In this document: one piece after another, positions 18,374 to 27,842 of the stretch
Layout: each line of letters starts with the position of its first letter
How positions within the stretch are numbered: the first letter of the stretch is position 1
Assembly (NCBI RefSeq): GCF_000733935.1
Contig: NZ_JPON01000001.1
Span: 2,340,501-2,404,500 of the forward strand
Direction of reading: 5' to 3'
DNA from: Methylomarinum vadi
GTDB lineage: Bacteria; Pseudomonadota; Gammaproteobacteria; Methylococcales; Methylomonadaceae
DNA: 64,000 nt
The notes under the pieces: generated by a model
What the model was told of the DNA's origin: nothing
Database searches by the model: none
The model's input: only the letters and a program-made list of their open reading frames with translations
Position numbers and translations under genes: made by a program

Positions 18374-20043
18374 AAGATCAAGTTTACGATGTCGTTATTA
18401 TCGGTGCGGGTGCGGGAGGCGGCGCTTGCGCTTGGGCGCTCACTCGATCCGGCATCAATGTTCTGTTATTGGAAGCCGGCCCTGAATACGACCCACTTAA
18501 AGATTATCGGCTCGATCAGTGGCGGTGGGAACGTGACCTATTTCCGGATAAACAGGAAAACCACACTTTTTACGATTTTGCCCCATTGCAAGCGCTCAAT
18601 CCGCAATTGAACCACTTGCGCTCGTGGAATCATATAACCGGATATCATAATAAATCGGCCGTCAGACAAGCGTTCCGTTACCACCATATCCGCGGCGTCG
18701 GCGGCTCGACTCTGCACTTTACCGGTGAAGCCCATCGCATGAACCCGACTTCAATGCAAATGGAAACTCTATTCCAGACCGGCGCCGATTGGCCGCTGAG
18801 TTACCGAGACATTGAACCTTATTACCTGCAAGCTGAGCAAGTGATCGGCGTTGCCGGACCTGAAAACGATCTTCGCGCTCCGAGATCGTCCCCTTACCCT
18901 TTACCAGCCCATCCTTTGAGCTTCGCTAGTCGCAAATTGGCTGAAGGCATGCAAAAAATCGGTTTGACTCCAGCCGTCAATTCGCGGGCAGCGCTTTCCC
19001 GCCCTTACGACGGTCGACCTGCATGTAATTATTGTGCTAACTGCAATCGTGGCTGTCCGCGTACCGACAAAGGGAGCGTCGATATTACTTTCATCCGCAA
19101 AGCGCGCAAGACCGGGAGGCTCTCCCTACTTACCGAAACGACGGCGCTTCATATCGATGCCGGAAGAGATGACCGAATCCGTAGCGTAACCGTTGACAAT
19201 CGTTCAGGAATCCAAAAGCTCTATTGCCGTACCGTGGTACTAGCGGCTGGAGCCATTCAAACTCCGAGACTGTTATTGCTCTCGACCAACCCGAATGCAG
19301 CGGAAGGTTTAGCCAATGAAAGCGGGTTGGTCGGCAGGCATTTTATGGAAACGCTGCATTGGTCCGCCAGCGGCTTGTATCCCAAACATATCGGCAGTCA
19401 GCGCGGACTACCTGCCGATCTGATTTGCTGGGACTACAATGAGCCAAACGCGATACCCGGCGTTATCGGCGGTTGTCGTTTCGGATCCTCGGTTTCGGAG
19501 GCGGATCTGTTGGGCCCGATAAATTACGCGACACGGGTAGTTTCAGGATGGGGATCCGCCCATAAGCAACAAATGTTGAAAAACTACGGCAACGTCATCA
19601 GTGTCAGCGCCATCGGCGAACATTTAAGTAATCCCCACTCCTTTATCGAACTTCACCCGAACCAGATCGACCAAAACGGTCAACCTAAGGCGCTCATTCA
19701 TTCCCACCTGGCCGATTCCGATATCAAACGGCTGGAATTTATGGCTCTAAAATGTCGTGAAATCCTAAATGCTTGTGGAATAGAAGCGATTTTCGAGCAG
19801 TACGGCAGTTACGACTTTTTTAATTCAACCCATGTTTTCGGAACCTGCCGGATGGGGAAAAAACCGGATACTTCGGTAGTCGATCCTTACGGCCAAAGTC
19901 ACCGCTGGAAGAATCTATTTATTGCCGATGCCAGCGTTTTTCCAACCACAGGCGGAGGAGAAGGGCCCTCCCTAACCATCGAAGCACTAGCTATCAGAAC
20001 CGCCGAAAAGATCAGACAACTAATGTCTGACAAAGCGCTTTAA
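18370..20043 (+). CDS. FAD-dependent GMC oxidoreductase with iron-sulfur-type cysteine motif (large subunit)
   Basis: The 557-residue protein has an N-terminal Rossmann motif VVIIGAGAGGGACAWAL, a GMC signature RGVGGSTLHFTGEAHR near residue 113, and a C-terminal GMC block HVFGTCRMG followed by FIADASVFPTTGGGEGPSLT. Cys219, 222, 225 and 229 form CNYCANCNRGCP, placed where FAD glucose and fructose dehydrogenases bind a 3Fe-4S cluster. It should oxidise a sugar or alcohol in the periplasm after Tat export with its small subunit. The cytochrome c subunit usual for this class is missing from the window; the CRISPR array begins 190 bp downstream. The substrate is unknown. Confidence 0.85.
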   Translation: MKDQVYDVVIIGAGAGGGACAWALTRSGINVLLLEAGPEYDPLKDYRLDQWRWERDLFPDKQENHTFYDFAPLQALNPQLNHLRSWNHITGYHNKSAVRQAFRYHHIRGVGGSTLHFTGEAHRMNPTSMQMETLFQTGADWPLSYRDIEPYYLQAEQVIGVAGPENDLRAPRSSPYPLPAHPLSFASRKLAEGMQKIGLTPAVNSRAALSRPYDGRPACNYCANCNRGCPRTDKGSVDITFIRKARKTGRLSLLTETTALHIDAGRDDRIRSVTVDNRSGIQKLYCRTVVLAAGAIQTPRLLLLSTNPNAAEGLANESGLVGRHFMETLHWSASGLYPKHIGSQRGLPADLICWDYNEPNAIPGVIGGCRFGSSVSEADLLGPINYATRVVSGWGSAHKQQMLKNYGNVISVSAIGEHLSNPHSFIELHPNQIDQNGQPKALIHSHLADSDIKRLEFMALKCREILNACGIEAIFEQYGSYDFFNSTHVFGTCRMGKKPDTSVVDPYGQSHRWKNLFIADASVFPTTGGGEGPSLTIEALAIRTAEKIRQLMSDKAL

Positions 20044-20230
20044 CTCAAGGAAAAACCGTTATCTTTTCAATCTGTCCAGGCTAAAACCGTCCCCATACAG
20101 AATCAATACGCCTAATTCACACACGTCAGATTTCTTCTAATGCCATCTGAGGCCGTCTGGCGTGCGATTCCTTGGCCTTTCATCTCAGGTGATGGGGCCT
20201 TATTACTGGGCACCCGTGACGGCTGGCTGT

Positions 20231-20498
20231 TTTCTAAGCTGCCTGTGCGGCAGTGAACGGTGAGGATGAACCATACGGCTTGTTTGTGTTTTTCTAAGCT
20301 GCCTGTGCGGCAGTGAACTAAAGAACAGCCGGCCGACCGAGACATCGTGTTTTCTAAGCTGCCTGTGCGGCAGTGAACGAGCGTGAGGCTAAAATAAACG
20401 CCGAAATATTTTTCTAAGCTGCCTGTGCGGCAGTGAACTATTTCATTCGTCGACATACAAGAACTCTCGTTTTCTAAGCTGCCTGTGCGGCAGTGAAC
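20231..20498 (-). CRISPR. Type I-F CRISPR mini-array: five 28-bp repeats, four 32-bp spacers, no adjacent cas genes
   Basis: Repeats at 20231-20258, 20291-20318, 20351-20378, 20411-20438 and 20471-20498 are identical by eye, with a strict 60-bp period. Read on the minus strand each begins GTTCACTGCCGCACAGG and ends CAGCTTAGAAA, with the CTGCCG/CAGGCAG stem of type I-F repeats. Every repeat is also preceded on the plus strand by T, so the unit could be 29 bp. The orientation puts the AT-rich leader to the right (20499 onward). No cas1, cas2-3 or csy gene is visible in the window, so any activity depends on cas genes elsewhere. Confidence 0.95.
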
Positions 20499-21099
20499 TG
20501 TAGTATAAAACATAAAAAATTAATGGCAACAGTCACTTATTAGCAAATAACCGTTTTAACCATTATTTTTTGCTGTTTTACAACCTATTGATTTTTATAT
20601 ATTGCTAAAGAGCCTTAATTTTTTTGGTCCAATCGCTTAATTATTAGCATAAAGCAAAAAATCAGCCAACACTTCTTTCGTTCATTCCGAAATCAAAATG
20701 CAAAGGGGTCATCCATTAGCCGTTGTCGACTGACAATTGCACAATCGCTTGTCACGAATAAACACTCCCATCTCTTTCGCTTTTGGTTCATGCCGCCTTT
20801 TATTTTTTGGCATGTGAACTACATCAATACAAAATAATTATTTATGGCACTGGTAAGCAAACACTTTAATTGATGGCCGCTAAACTTTTTCCGACTTTTC
20901 ATCAAAGCAACTGCCCTTACTGCTTTTCAAACGAAAAAAAGTTAATCAAGGATGGCCTTAATAAGATTTATTTAATCCAAAGAAAATATCATCAAGGATG
21001 TTGGCAATTTTCATATTTCATTTTTTGCGAACCCAGTTGTTAGCTTTTAAACAGCTTTGCAAGGCTGAGTTAATTTTTACATTTTAAAGAGTAATCCCA
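20499..21099. other. AT-rich region: presumed CRISPR leader and non-coding DNA
   Basis: About 600 bp, clearly lower in GC than its surroundings. The first 100-150 bp next to the array, rich in A/T runs, should be the CRISPR leader. A 56-codon frame at 20873-21043 (plus) begins MAAKLFPTFHQSNCPYC and has a second CxxxxC-like tail (CEPSC); it could be a zinc-finger relic of an IS helper protein but lacks a ribosome site. No cas or integrase 5' fragment can be read. Confidence 0.5.
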
Positions 21100-22482
21100 G
21101 AGCTATGATCATTTCTGGTGTATGACTTGAGAAGAAAGCGGTGTAACCTGTTTGGCTAAGATCTCGCCAGATCAACCACCAAACGAGAAGGAAACACCAC
21201 CATGGTACATAGTAATGTCATCAACCTGAATAAGCTAGAGCAAAATGATCCGTTGCAAGAAGTGTTGCGAGACGGTGCCCGTAAAATGCTGGAGGTAGCG
21301 ATTGAAGCGGAAGTAAAAGCCTTTATTGATCAGCATAGCGGGCTGAAGACCGACGAAGGTAAGGCAGCGGTCGTTAGAAATGGTTATTTGCCTGAACGTT
21401 CAATTCAAACAGGGCTGGGTGATATTGAAGTCAAAGTCCCGAAGGTTCGGGATCGATCCGGTTCGGGGATCAAGTTTAACAGTCGCTTGGTGCCGCCATA
21501 TTTGAAGCGAAGCAAGAACATCGAGGAATTTCTGCCTTGGCTGTATTTGCGAGGAATCTCGACGGGAGATTTCCCGGAGACCTTAAAACACCTATTGGGA
21601 TCGGACGCTCCTGGCTTATCCGCTGCGACGATCAGTCGGCTCAAGCAGGATTGGGAGCATCACTATCGGGACTGGACGCGTCGGGATCTGAGTAATAAAC
21701 GATATGTGTATGTCTGGGCCGATGGTATTTACAGCAACGTCAGAATGGATGATCGACTCTGTCTACTAGTCATCATTGGTTCCGATGAAACGGGGCGCAA
21801 AGAACTCATCGCCTTAGTCGATGGCTACCGGGAATCGGCTGCGAGCTGGGAAGAGGTGTTGATGGATTTAAGGCAGCGTGGCCTCTCTACGGACCCGAAA
21901 TTAGCGATTGGAGATGGCGCTCTCGGTTTCTGGAAAGCCGTCGCTAAGCTTTGGCCGCAGACCGACCAGCAACGCTGTTGGGTGCATAAGACAGCCAATG
22001 TACTGGAGAAATTGCCCAAAGCCATGCAACCCAAGGTTAAAGAGGCGTTGCACAATATCTGGCAAGCCGAGACGCGGGAGGCGGCCTATCAAGCCTTTGA
22101 TCACTGCCTCGAACGGTTTAGTCCGAAATACCCGAAGGCTATGGAATGCTTGGCAAAAGACAAAGCCTCGATGTTGGCATTTTATGATTATCCTGCTGAA
22201 AACTGGCAGCATATTCGAACGACCAACCCGATCGAGTCCGTCTTTGCTACGGTGAGATTGAGAACGACTAAGACCAAGAATTGCGGCAGCCGGATAACCA
22301 CGTTGGCGATGGCGTTTAAACTGATCGAAACAGCCCAGAGAAGATGGTTTCGGCTTAGGGGCTATAAACATTTAGCCGATGTGATTACCGGCGTGAAATT
22401 CGTCGACGGTATTAAACAAACGGGAGATCAAAAACAGGACGCCGCTTGATTCTCTTCTATACACCAGATTTGACAATAGCTC
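21100..22482 (+). mobile_element. IS256-family insertion sequence, about 1383 bp, without target duplication
   Basis: The ends are imperfect inverted repeats starting GAGCTAT: left 21100 onward (GAGCTATGATCATTTCTGG) and right as the complement of GAGCTATTGTCAAATCTGG ending at 22482, both continuing into TGTAT. A single Mutator-type transposase fills the element. The 8-9 bp flanks (TAATCCCA on the left, GTCTTGTC on the right) do not match, so the insertion has lost its duplication through a neighbouring deletion or recombination. The right end abuts the truncated integrase. Confidence 0.85.
21202..22449 (+). CDS. IS256-family (Mutator) transposase
   Basis: The 415-residue protein is full length for the family, with a GAGAAGGAAA ribosome site before the ATG. 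Catalytic blocks are intact: the first Asp in YVWADGIYSNVR, the second in LAIGDGALGFWKA with the following CWVHKTANVLEKLPK helix, and the Glu in TTNPIESVFATVRLRT. The N-terminal half has the usual KVPKVRD and PPYLKRS phrases. No frameshift is seen, so it could be active. Confidence 0.95.
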   Translation: MVHSNVINLNKLEQNDPLQEVLRDGARKMLEVAIEAEVKAFIDQHSGLKTDEGKAAVVRNGYLPERSIQTGLGDIEVKVPKVRDRSGSGIKFNSRLVPPYLKRSKNIEEFLPWLYLRGISTGDFPETLKHLLGSDAPGLSAATISRLKQDWEHHYRDWTRRDLSNKRYVYVWADGIYSNVRMDDRLCLLVIIGSDETGRKELIALVDGYRESAASWEEVLMDLRQRGLSTDPKLAIGDGALGFWKAVAKLWPQTDQQRCWVHKTANVLEKLPKAMQPKVKEALHNIWQAETREAAYQAFDHCLERFSPKYPKAMECLAKDKASMLAFYDYPAENWQHIRTTNPIESVFATVRLRTTKTKNCGSRITTLAMAFKLIETAQRRWFRLRGYKHLADVITGVKFVDGIKQTGDQKQDAA

Positions 22483-23145
22483 GTCTTGTCCCGCGAAGAA
22501 ATCGAATTGATTTTCGATCATCTCGACGGACCGGTGGACCTAAACCTAATCGCCAAGCTTTTATATGGTTGCGGACTCCGGCTTTTCGAATGTTTGAATC
22601 TACGCGTTCAGTGTTTTAATTTCGATGCGGGTATTTTGACCGTTCATGATGGCAAAGGCCAAAAGGATCGGACGGTTCCGTTACCTCAAACATTAATACC
22701 GGAATTAAAACAACAGTTACGGAAAGTTGCCGCGTTACATGAAACCGATTTGAAAACCAATTATGCCGGCGCGTTCTTGCCTGATCAGTTAGGAAGAAAA
22801 TATAAAAATGCCGCCAAGGAATTCGTCTGGCAATGGTTTTTTCCGCAACCCTCGTTAACTCTGATTACCGAAACTCAAGAACGTAAGCGCTATCATATCC
22901 ATGAGTCGGTGGTGCAAAAAGCGATCAAGCGCGCGGTGAATGATGCAAAAATAAACAAACGGGCAACCGCCCATACGTTCCGGCACTCTTTTGCCAGCCA
23001 TTTATTGGAAGCCAACTATGACATTCGTACGATTCAGGAATTACTGGGCCACAGCGATGTCAGAACCACGATGATCTATACCCATACCGTACAAAGCAGG
23101 ACGCTTAAGCAAGCAAAAAGCCCTTTGGATTTTGATGCCGAATAA
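22483..23145 (+). pseudogene. Integron integrase (IntI-like tyrosine recombinase), N-terminal half deleted at the IS256 end
   Basis: About 220 codons remain of a protein that is normally about 320. The catalytic domain is complete: Arg in [14 protein letters not shown], Lys in [39 protein letters not shown] with the Tyr nucleophile. The insertion [16 protein letters not shown] then WQWFFPQP is the extra patch that separates integron integrases from XerC/D. The SAM-like N-terminal domain is missing; the frame starts (TTG at 22486) 4 bp after the IS256 terminus. It should be non-functional because the attC-clamping domain is gone. No attI or attC array is recognised. Confidence 0.85.
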
Positions 23146-23317
23146 GTTGCCTGATTTCCTCCGTTGACGTCCATGCTAATTTTATATCGAAATTAAGCGA
23201 CGGCTTTTGCTATCCAGCCGTTAGACAATATTGGCTCTGTGACGTTTAGCCCAGCATGCCCCGCTTTCAGCCAAGCCTTCAGGTTGTTCCGGTCGACTTA
23301 TCCCTGTCCATAAACAC

Positions 23318-23884
23318 TCATTGCCGCTGCAGTTCATTGCGGTCGGTATGCTCGAACACTTTGTCGTAAATCTCCACCATCGTCGTTTCCTCGTAGCTCA
23401 ACAGGCCGCTGCCGACCGTGATGCGATGACGGAATGCCGTGGTGCGGGCATGGTCGCGCATGAATGGCGACTGGATGATTTGCCAGTCTTCATCATCCAA
23501 GCCAGCCGCCACTTCCAGCATGATAGTGCCGTTCTCATCCTTTTCGCCGTCGTGGGTCCCGCCGGCCAACACGGAGACGCCCCTCGGTATCGTCAAGGAC
23601 TGCATGACGATGCCGGCCTTTTTATCCCACATCCAATAGCCTGTTTCATCGTGGAAAATTTCGTCGTTGGACTTCCGTTGCACGATCTGGCGGTAATGCA
23701 GTGCGGCAAGAAGCTGGGATTCCGCATTGGTGACATCGCCGATGGGCGCAAAGGTGATCGTTTCGTAATAGGGATTGCGCTCGCCGCCCTCCGGCTCGGG
23801 CGACACATCGAGCCCCTTATCGCCTTGCCACACGCCGATCAATTCCGTCAACGGACCGTAATCTATACTTGCATCGTCAGTCAT
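23318..23884 (-). CDS. Nitrobindin/THAP4-like heme-binding beta-barrel domain protein
   Basis: The 188-residue product starts at the ATG 23884. The opening YGPLTELIGVWQGDKGLDVSP resembles the GxWxGxG strand of the FABP-like nitrobindin family, with PYYETITFAPIGDVTNAESQ and later EETTMVEIYDKVFEHTDRNELQR matching the long barrel strands of that family. The family binds heme and reacts with NO or peroxynitrite, though many bacterial members are uncharacterised. It sits between the integrase relic and the Wadjet operon, divergent from the latter, and shows no direct link to either. Confidence 0.7.
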   Translation of the reverse strand: MTDDASIDYGPLTELIGVWQGDKGLDVSPEPEGGERNPYYETITFAPIGDVTNAESQLLAALHYRQIVQRKSNDEIFHDETGYWMWDKKAGIVMQSLTIPRGVSVLAGGTHDGEKDENGTIMLEVAAGLDDEDWQIIQSPFMRDHARTTAFRHRITVGSGLLSYEETTMVEIYDKVFEHTDRNELQRQ

Positions 23885-24083
23885 GTCGATCCCCCTTACG
23901 TTAGCGATTGCCTGAGGAGCATTAATGCCATTAAGCCAAACAATTTTCAATTTAACAAGCCGAATACGACGCGAAAATTGACGTCACCGATATGTATTTA
24001 TTCGAGCACCCGTTAATCCAGTCTTGTCATTGTTATTTATAAGATATTGATAAATAATAAATAAATTATTTTATGGCACTACA

Positions 24084-24112
24084 TTGACAAAGCTGGGTTA
24101 ACATTTTACGGT
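24084..24112 (+). promoter_or_regulatory. Candidate sigma-70 promoter of the Wadjet operon
   Basis: A perfect TTGACA at 24084-24089 is followed after 17 bp by TACGGT at 24107-24112, a weak -10. It lies 56 bp before the jetC ATG, in an AT-rich gap (23951-24167). An AAGGA ribosome site sits 6 bp before the ATG. Confidence 0.45.
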
Positions 24113-24167
24113 TCATCCGTTTCAACGTCTCTCTCTTACTCTGGAAATTAGTCATTTAAGGAAAAAA

Positions 24168-27100
24168 ATGTCCGATCACTATCAACTGAAGAAGATCATC
24201 CTGATAGACAGCTTCTGGCCCGGCAAAACCGTTTTGCTGAAACTGGACGGCCACACCAACCTGGGCGGCACCAACGGCGCCGGCAAGACCACTTTCTTAC
24301 GACTGATGCAATTGTTCTGGGGCGAACGGCCCAGCAATATCGTCTCCGGCAGCGGCAGCAAGAAAGGCTTTCTCGACTATTACCTGCCGCGCGCCAGCAG
24401 TTATTTGGTCTATGAATACCAACGTCCCTACGGCCAGGTCTGCCATGTCATGGTGCAAAGCGACGGCCGCGGAGCCAAATACAAATTCATCGACGCCCCA
24501 TACGACCAGGAATATTACATTGCCGAGAACGGTTTTCCCCGCGACAGCCAAAGTGTCGAGCGGCTCTATCGAAGCACGGCGGAAATCTCCAAATTCGTCG
24601 CGGTCGACGACTATTGCAGCATCATCCAATGCCATCGCGTCAGCAGCGGTAAAAAGTGGCTGCGGCCCTTGCAGCAACGCTTCGCGATGGGGTCCGCGCC
24701 GCTTACCCATATCGAAAAAGTGATCGGCTCGGTGATCGAAAAAATCGGCGATTTTGACGTCATCAAACAAATGCTAATCGACATTTCGCGTAACAAGCTC
24801 AGCCATACCTTTCTGCAACAGGAAGACGAGCAGCAACCTTTTCAACTCAACAAACAGCATATCGACGCCTGGCTTGCCGATTTGACCGCGGCCCGCGAAA
24901 TCGAGGCCAAACGCGATTATTTCGACGATTTACTCGGCACAATCACGGCATTGAAGGAGACGCTGAAGACCTTATCGCATCTGCATTTTCTAACGCTGGA
25001 CCAGTACAAGCATTGCCAACAGCTAGACAAAACGCTCACGCAAACCCTGAAAGACCTAGCGCAACAGCGCGAGCAGCTGCAACAGCAATACGACCGGGAC
25101 TTGGAGCCGAAAAACGACGAGCTGATCAAATACAAGGAACAGTTCAACGAACTGAAATACCAGATCGAAAGCCTGGAGGAACAAAAACTCGCTTACGAAC
25201 AGCAAGACGCGGAAAGCTTTGCGTTCGAGGCGTCGCTCGCCGACGAATACGCCGAACGGCAACGTAATATTCAGGAAGAGATCGACGCGCTGGAAAGCAA
25301 GACCCAGGAAATCAAACGCCATTACGAGCAACGCCTAAATGAATTAAAACACCGGCACGACAGCCAACTCAAAACCTACCAGCAGCAACTCACCGAAGCG
25401 AAATTCGAGCAGGAGAAAAACCTGCGCGAATGCGAAGCGGAGTTCCAGCAGCGCAAGGAACGATTGCAGCAGGACAAGGACGACAGAATCACTCCACTCA
25501 ACGAGCAGAAAACGCGCTTGTCGACCGAATTCGAGGTGACGAAAAACCGCCTGCAACACCCGCAGATTCCCGAAGCCCTCACCGAACAACAATGCAAAAA
25601 CCGGCAAGCGCTGGATGAAGCCGGCAGAGAGACCAAATCGGCCTATCAGGCGCAGGCCGATGCGCAAAACGACCATCAAAACGCCCTCGGTAACTATCAG
25701 CAGATCGAGCGCCAATTGCAACAGAAAAAGACGGAACGAATACAGGTACAGCAACGCCACGAGCAATGCCTTAAACGTCTGAGCCCCGATCCCGGCTCGC
25801 TGCAACATTACCTGGACCAGGAAGCCGAAGGCTGGCAACAAACCATCGGCCGCGTCATCGCACCGGACTTGCTGGACCATACCGAACTCGAACCGCACTG
25901 GAGCGACGGCGCGAACAAGGATTTTTACGGCCTCGGCATCAATCTCGATAAGCTGGCCGAGCGCAGCTATCTGACCTCGGACAAACTCAAGCTGGAACAA
26001 CAAGAAAAGGCCTTGTTCGAGCAGCTGGACGACCTCGCTACGGAATGCGAAAAGCTCGAAGCCAGCCTGCACGCGGCCAACAAACTGCGCGAGCACGCCA
26101 AGGCGGCCATGGACAAGGAGAAACAACGCCTCGAACGCGCCAAGAAGCTCGAACAAACCCTGCAAGACGAGGCCGATGCGCTGGCCGACCAGATCAAGGT
26201 GGAAACGGAAAAAGCCCGTCAACGCATACGACAGGACAGCGAACGCCTGTCCGCCGAGATAGCGACCTGCCAACACACGATAGACAGGATTAGCGGCGAA
26301 CACCGCGAGGCCCTGCAAAACCTGCAAAACGAACTCCTGGCCCGCAAAGGCATTATCGAATCGGACGGCGACAACCTGGCCGCGACGATTAGCGAGCAAA
26401 TCGCCGCGGACAAAGCCCATTTCAAGCAAGAACAAACGCGCATCTCGCAGCAATTGAAAAGCGACCTGCAAAGCAGCGGCGCCGACGATACCATCGTCAA
26501 GCTGGCCGAACAACGCGACGAAGCCAAGCGCCTGGAAAGGCAAGCGCGCAGCTTTCAGCAAAAAGACCGGGAATACCGGGACTGGTTGAAAAAACGCTGG
26601 AATCAGCATCCAGGACTTTGCCGGGACAGAGATACCTGCCAGAGCAAAATCCAACACGTGGAGACGGAGATAAGCCAGCTGAAGCAAGACTTCAAACGTC
26701 ATCGTCTCCAACTGAACCAGCAAATCGGCATCCAGGAAGAACAACTGAAGAAAAATCGCAGCTTGTCGAATCAACTGGAAAACTGCCTGGAACAGTTGAA
26801 AAACAACCCGCCGGTACGGGAAGAAGGCCAGCCCCACTATGCTCCTGGCACATTGCCGCAATTGAGCCAGGACTCTATCAAAGAGCGCAAACGCCATGAA
26901 CAAGTTATACATAGCGGCAAGCAGACGCTGGTGCAGCTATTTCTCAAGCATCACCGCAGCCAGTTGGCGGAGGCCTGGCAACAAGCCTTGGACGCTTCCT
27001 CGCAGCAAAGCCCCTTCTTTCAGGCCGAAGCCTTGGAGATCGAACAACCTTTACGCGATATTCTGCAAATGATCGAACACGTCAAGCAGGCCACCGCCCA

Positions 27101-27842
27101 ACAAATCGAGTTGCACGCCTCCGGCGTCAACACCTTTTACCAGCATCTGCATAATTTCGACCGCGCGATCAAAGCCACCGGCACCGAACTGTCCAAATAT
27201 GTCAGCGAGGAACGCTATTTCGCCGCGCTGGGCGATATCACCGTCAACGTCCGCTCCAAGATGAGCGACCTGGAATACTGGCAGGCCCTGAAAAAGTTCG
27301 GCGACCATTACGGCCAGTATCGCGACAATGCCGATCTGGGCCTGCACGACGATATACCCGAGGCGCTGGTGCAGGCGATGGGCGAACTGACCGCGCTGCT
27401 GCCTTCGGCCGGCGTCAAGATCAAACATTTGTCGTTGTTCGACATCGAATTCAGCATTCACGAAAACGGCCAGCTCAAGCACGCCCGGAACGCCAGGGAA
27501 CTTAAGGACGTCAGCTCCACCGGCCTGTCCTATCTGGCCTTGATCACATTCTTCACCGGCGTCACGTCGATGTTGCGGAAACAGAACCCGACCGTGGTTT
27601 GCTGGCCTATCGACGAGCTGGGCGATCTGGCGCCGGAAAATATCGAGGCGATGATGCAGCTACTGGAGAAACAAAACATCCATATTCTGTCGGCCACGCC
27701 GACCGCCGACCGTCATGTGCTCGGCTTGTTCAGGCGGCGCTATCTGTTGAGTCAACAAAAACTGCATGAAGTCGAGCTGCCGCAAAGCAAACTCGAACAA
27801 TTATTAACCGCCTTACCGAAGCAGGAGGATGCCCATGTTTAA
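24168..27842 (+). CDS. jetC: Wadjet SMC-like ATPase JetC (MukB/MksB type)
   Basis: The 1224-residue protein has the architecture of a MukB/DUF3584-type SMC. An N-terminal ATP head contains Walker A GGTNGAGKT at 33-41. A long Gln/Glu/Lys-rich coiled coil follows from about residue 280 to 1000, interrupted near 560-610 by a hinge-like globular part (GWQQTIGRVIAPDLLDH). The C-terminal head has an ABC signature SSTGLSYLAL at about 1115-1124 and Walker B WPIDELGDL at 1146-1154. In Wadjet it extrudes DNA loops on plasmids so that JetD can cut. The stop overlaps jetB, and four genes run together. Confidence 0.87.
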   Translation: MSDHYQLKKIILIDSFWPGKTVLLKLDGHTNLGGTNGAGKTTFLRLMQLFWGERPSNIVSGSGSKKGFLDYYLPRASSYLVYEYQRPYGQVCHVMVQSDGRGAKYKFIDAPYDQEYYIAENGFPRDSQSVERLYRSTAEISKFVAVDDYCSIIQCHRVSSGKKWLRPLQQRFAMGSAPLTHIEKVIGSVIEKIGDFDVIKQMLIDISRNKLSHTFLQQEDEQQPFQLNKQHIDAWLADLTAAREIEAKRDYFDDLLGTITALKETLKTLSHLHFLTLDQYKHCQQLDKTLTQTLKDLAQQREQLQQQYDRDLEPKNDELIKYKEQFNELKYQIESLEEQKLAYEQQDAESFAFEASLADEYAERQRNIQEEIDALESKTQEIKRHYEQRLNELKHRHDSQLKTYQQQLTEAKFEQEKNLRECEAEFQQRKERLQQDKDDRITPLNEQKTRLSTEFEVTKNRLQHPQIPEALTEQQCKNRQALDEAGRETKSAYQAQADAQNDHQNALGNYQQIERQLQQKKTERIQVQQRHEQCLKRLSPDPGSLQHYLDQEAEGWQQTIGRVIAPDLLDHTELEPHWSDGANKDFYGLGINLDKLAERSYLTSDKLKLEQQEKALFEQLDDLATECEKLEASLHAANKLREHAKAAMDKEKQRLERAKKLEQTLQDEADALADQIKVETEKARQRIRQDSERLSAEIATCQHTIDRISGEHREALQNLQNELLARKGIIESDGDNLAATISEQIAADKAHFKQEQTRISQQLKSDLQSSGADDTIVKLAEQRDEAKRLERQARSFQQKDREYRDWLKKRWNQHPGLCRDRDTCQSKIQHVETEISQLKQDFKRHRLQLNQQIGIQEEQLKKNRSLSNQLENCLEQLKNNPPVREEGQPHYAPGTLPQLSQDSIKERKRHEQVIHSGKQTLVQLFLKHHRSQLAEAWQQALDASSQQSPFFQAEALEIEQPLRDILQMIEHVKQATAQQIELHASGVNTFYQHLHNFDRAIKATGTELSKYVSEERYFAALGDITVNVRSKMSDLEYWQALKKFGDHYGQYRDNADLGLHDDIPEALVQAMGELTALLPSAGVKIKHLSLFDIEFSIHENGQLKHARNARELKDVSSTGLSYLALITFFTGVTSMLRKQNPTVVCWPIDELGDLAPENIEAMMQLLEKQNIHILSATPTADRHVLGLFRRRYLLSQQKLHEVELPQSKLEQLLTALPKQEDAHV

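Noticed and set aside
20112-20513. 133-codon minus-strand frame across the CRISPR array with a repeated VHCRTGSLE phrase
   Set aside because: The repeated peptide is only the translation of the CRISPR repeats; the 60-bp period happens to keep one frame open.
20873-21043. 56-codon frame with CPYC zinc-like pair
   Set aside because: No ribosome site and no family match; kept only as a note in the intergenic entry.
23215-23230. GTTAGAC motif near the integrase end, as a possible attC or attI core
   Set aside because: The position is downstream of intI, no partner R-box or stem structure can be paired, and the motif is short enough to occur by chance.
27829-27834. Alternative ATG of jetB at 27829
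   Set aside because: It is too close to the AGGAGG; ATG 27835 gives normal spacing.
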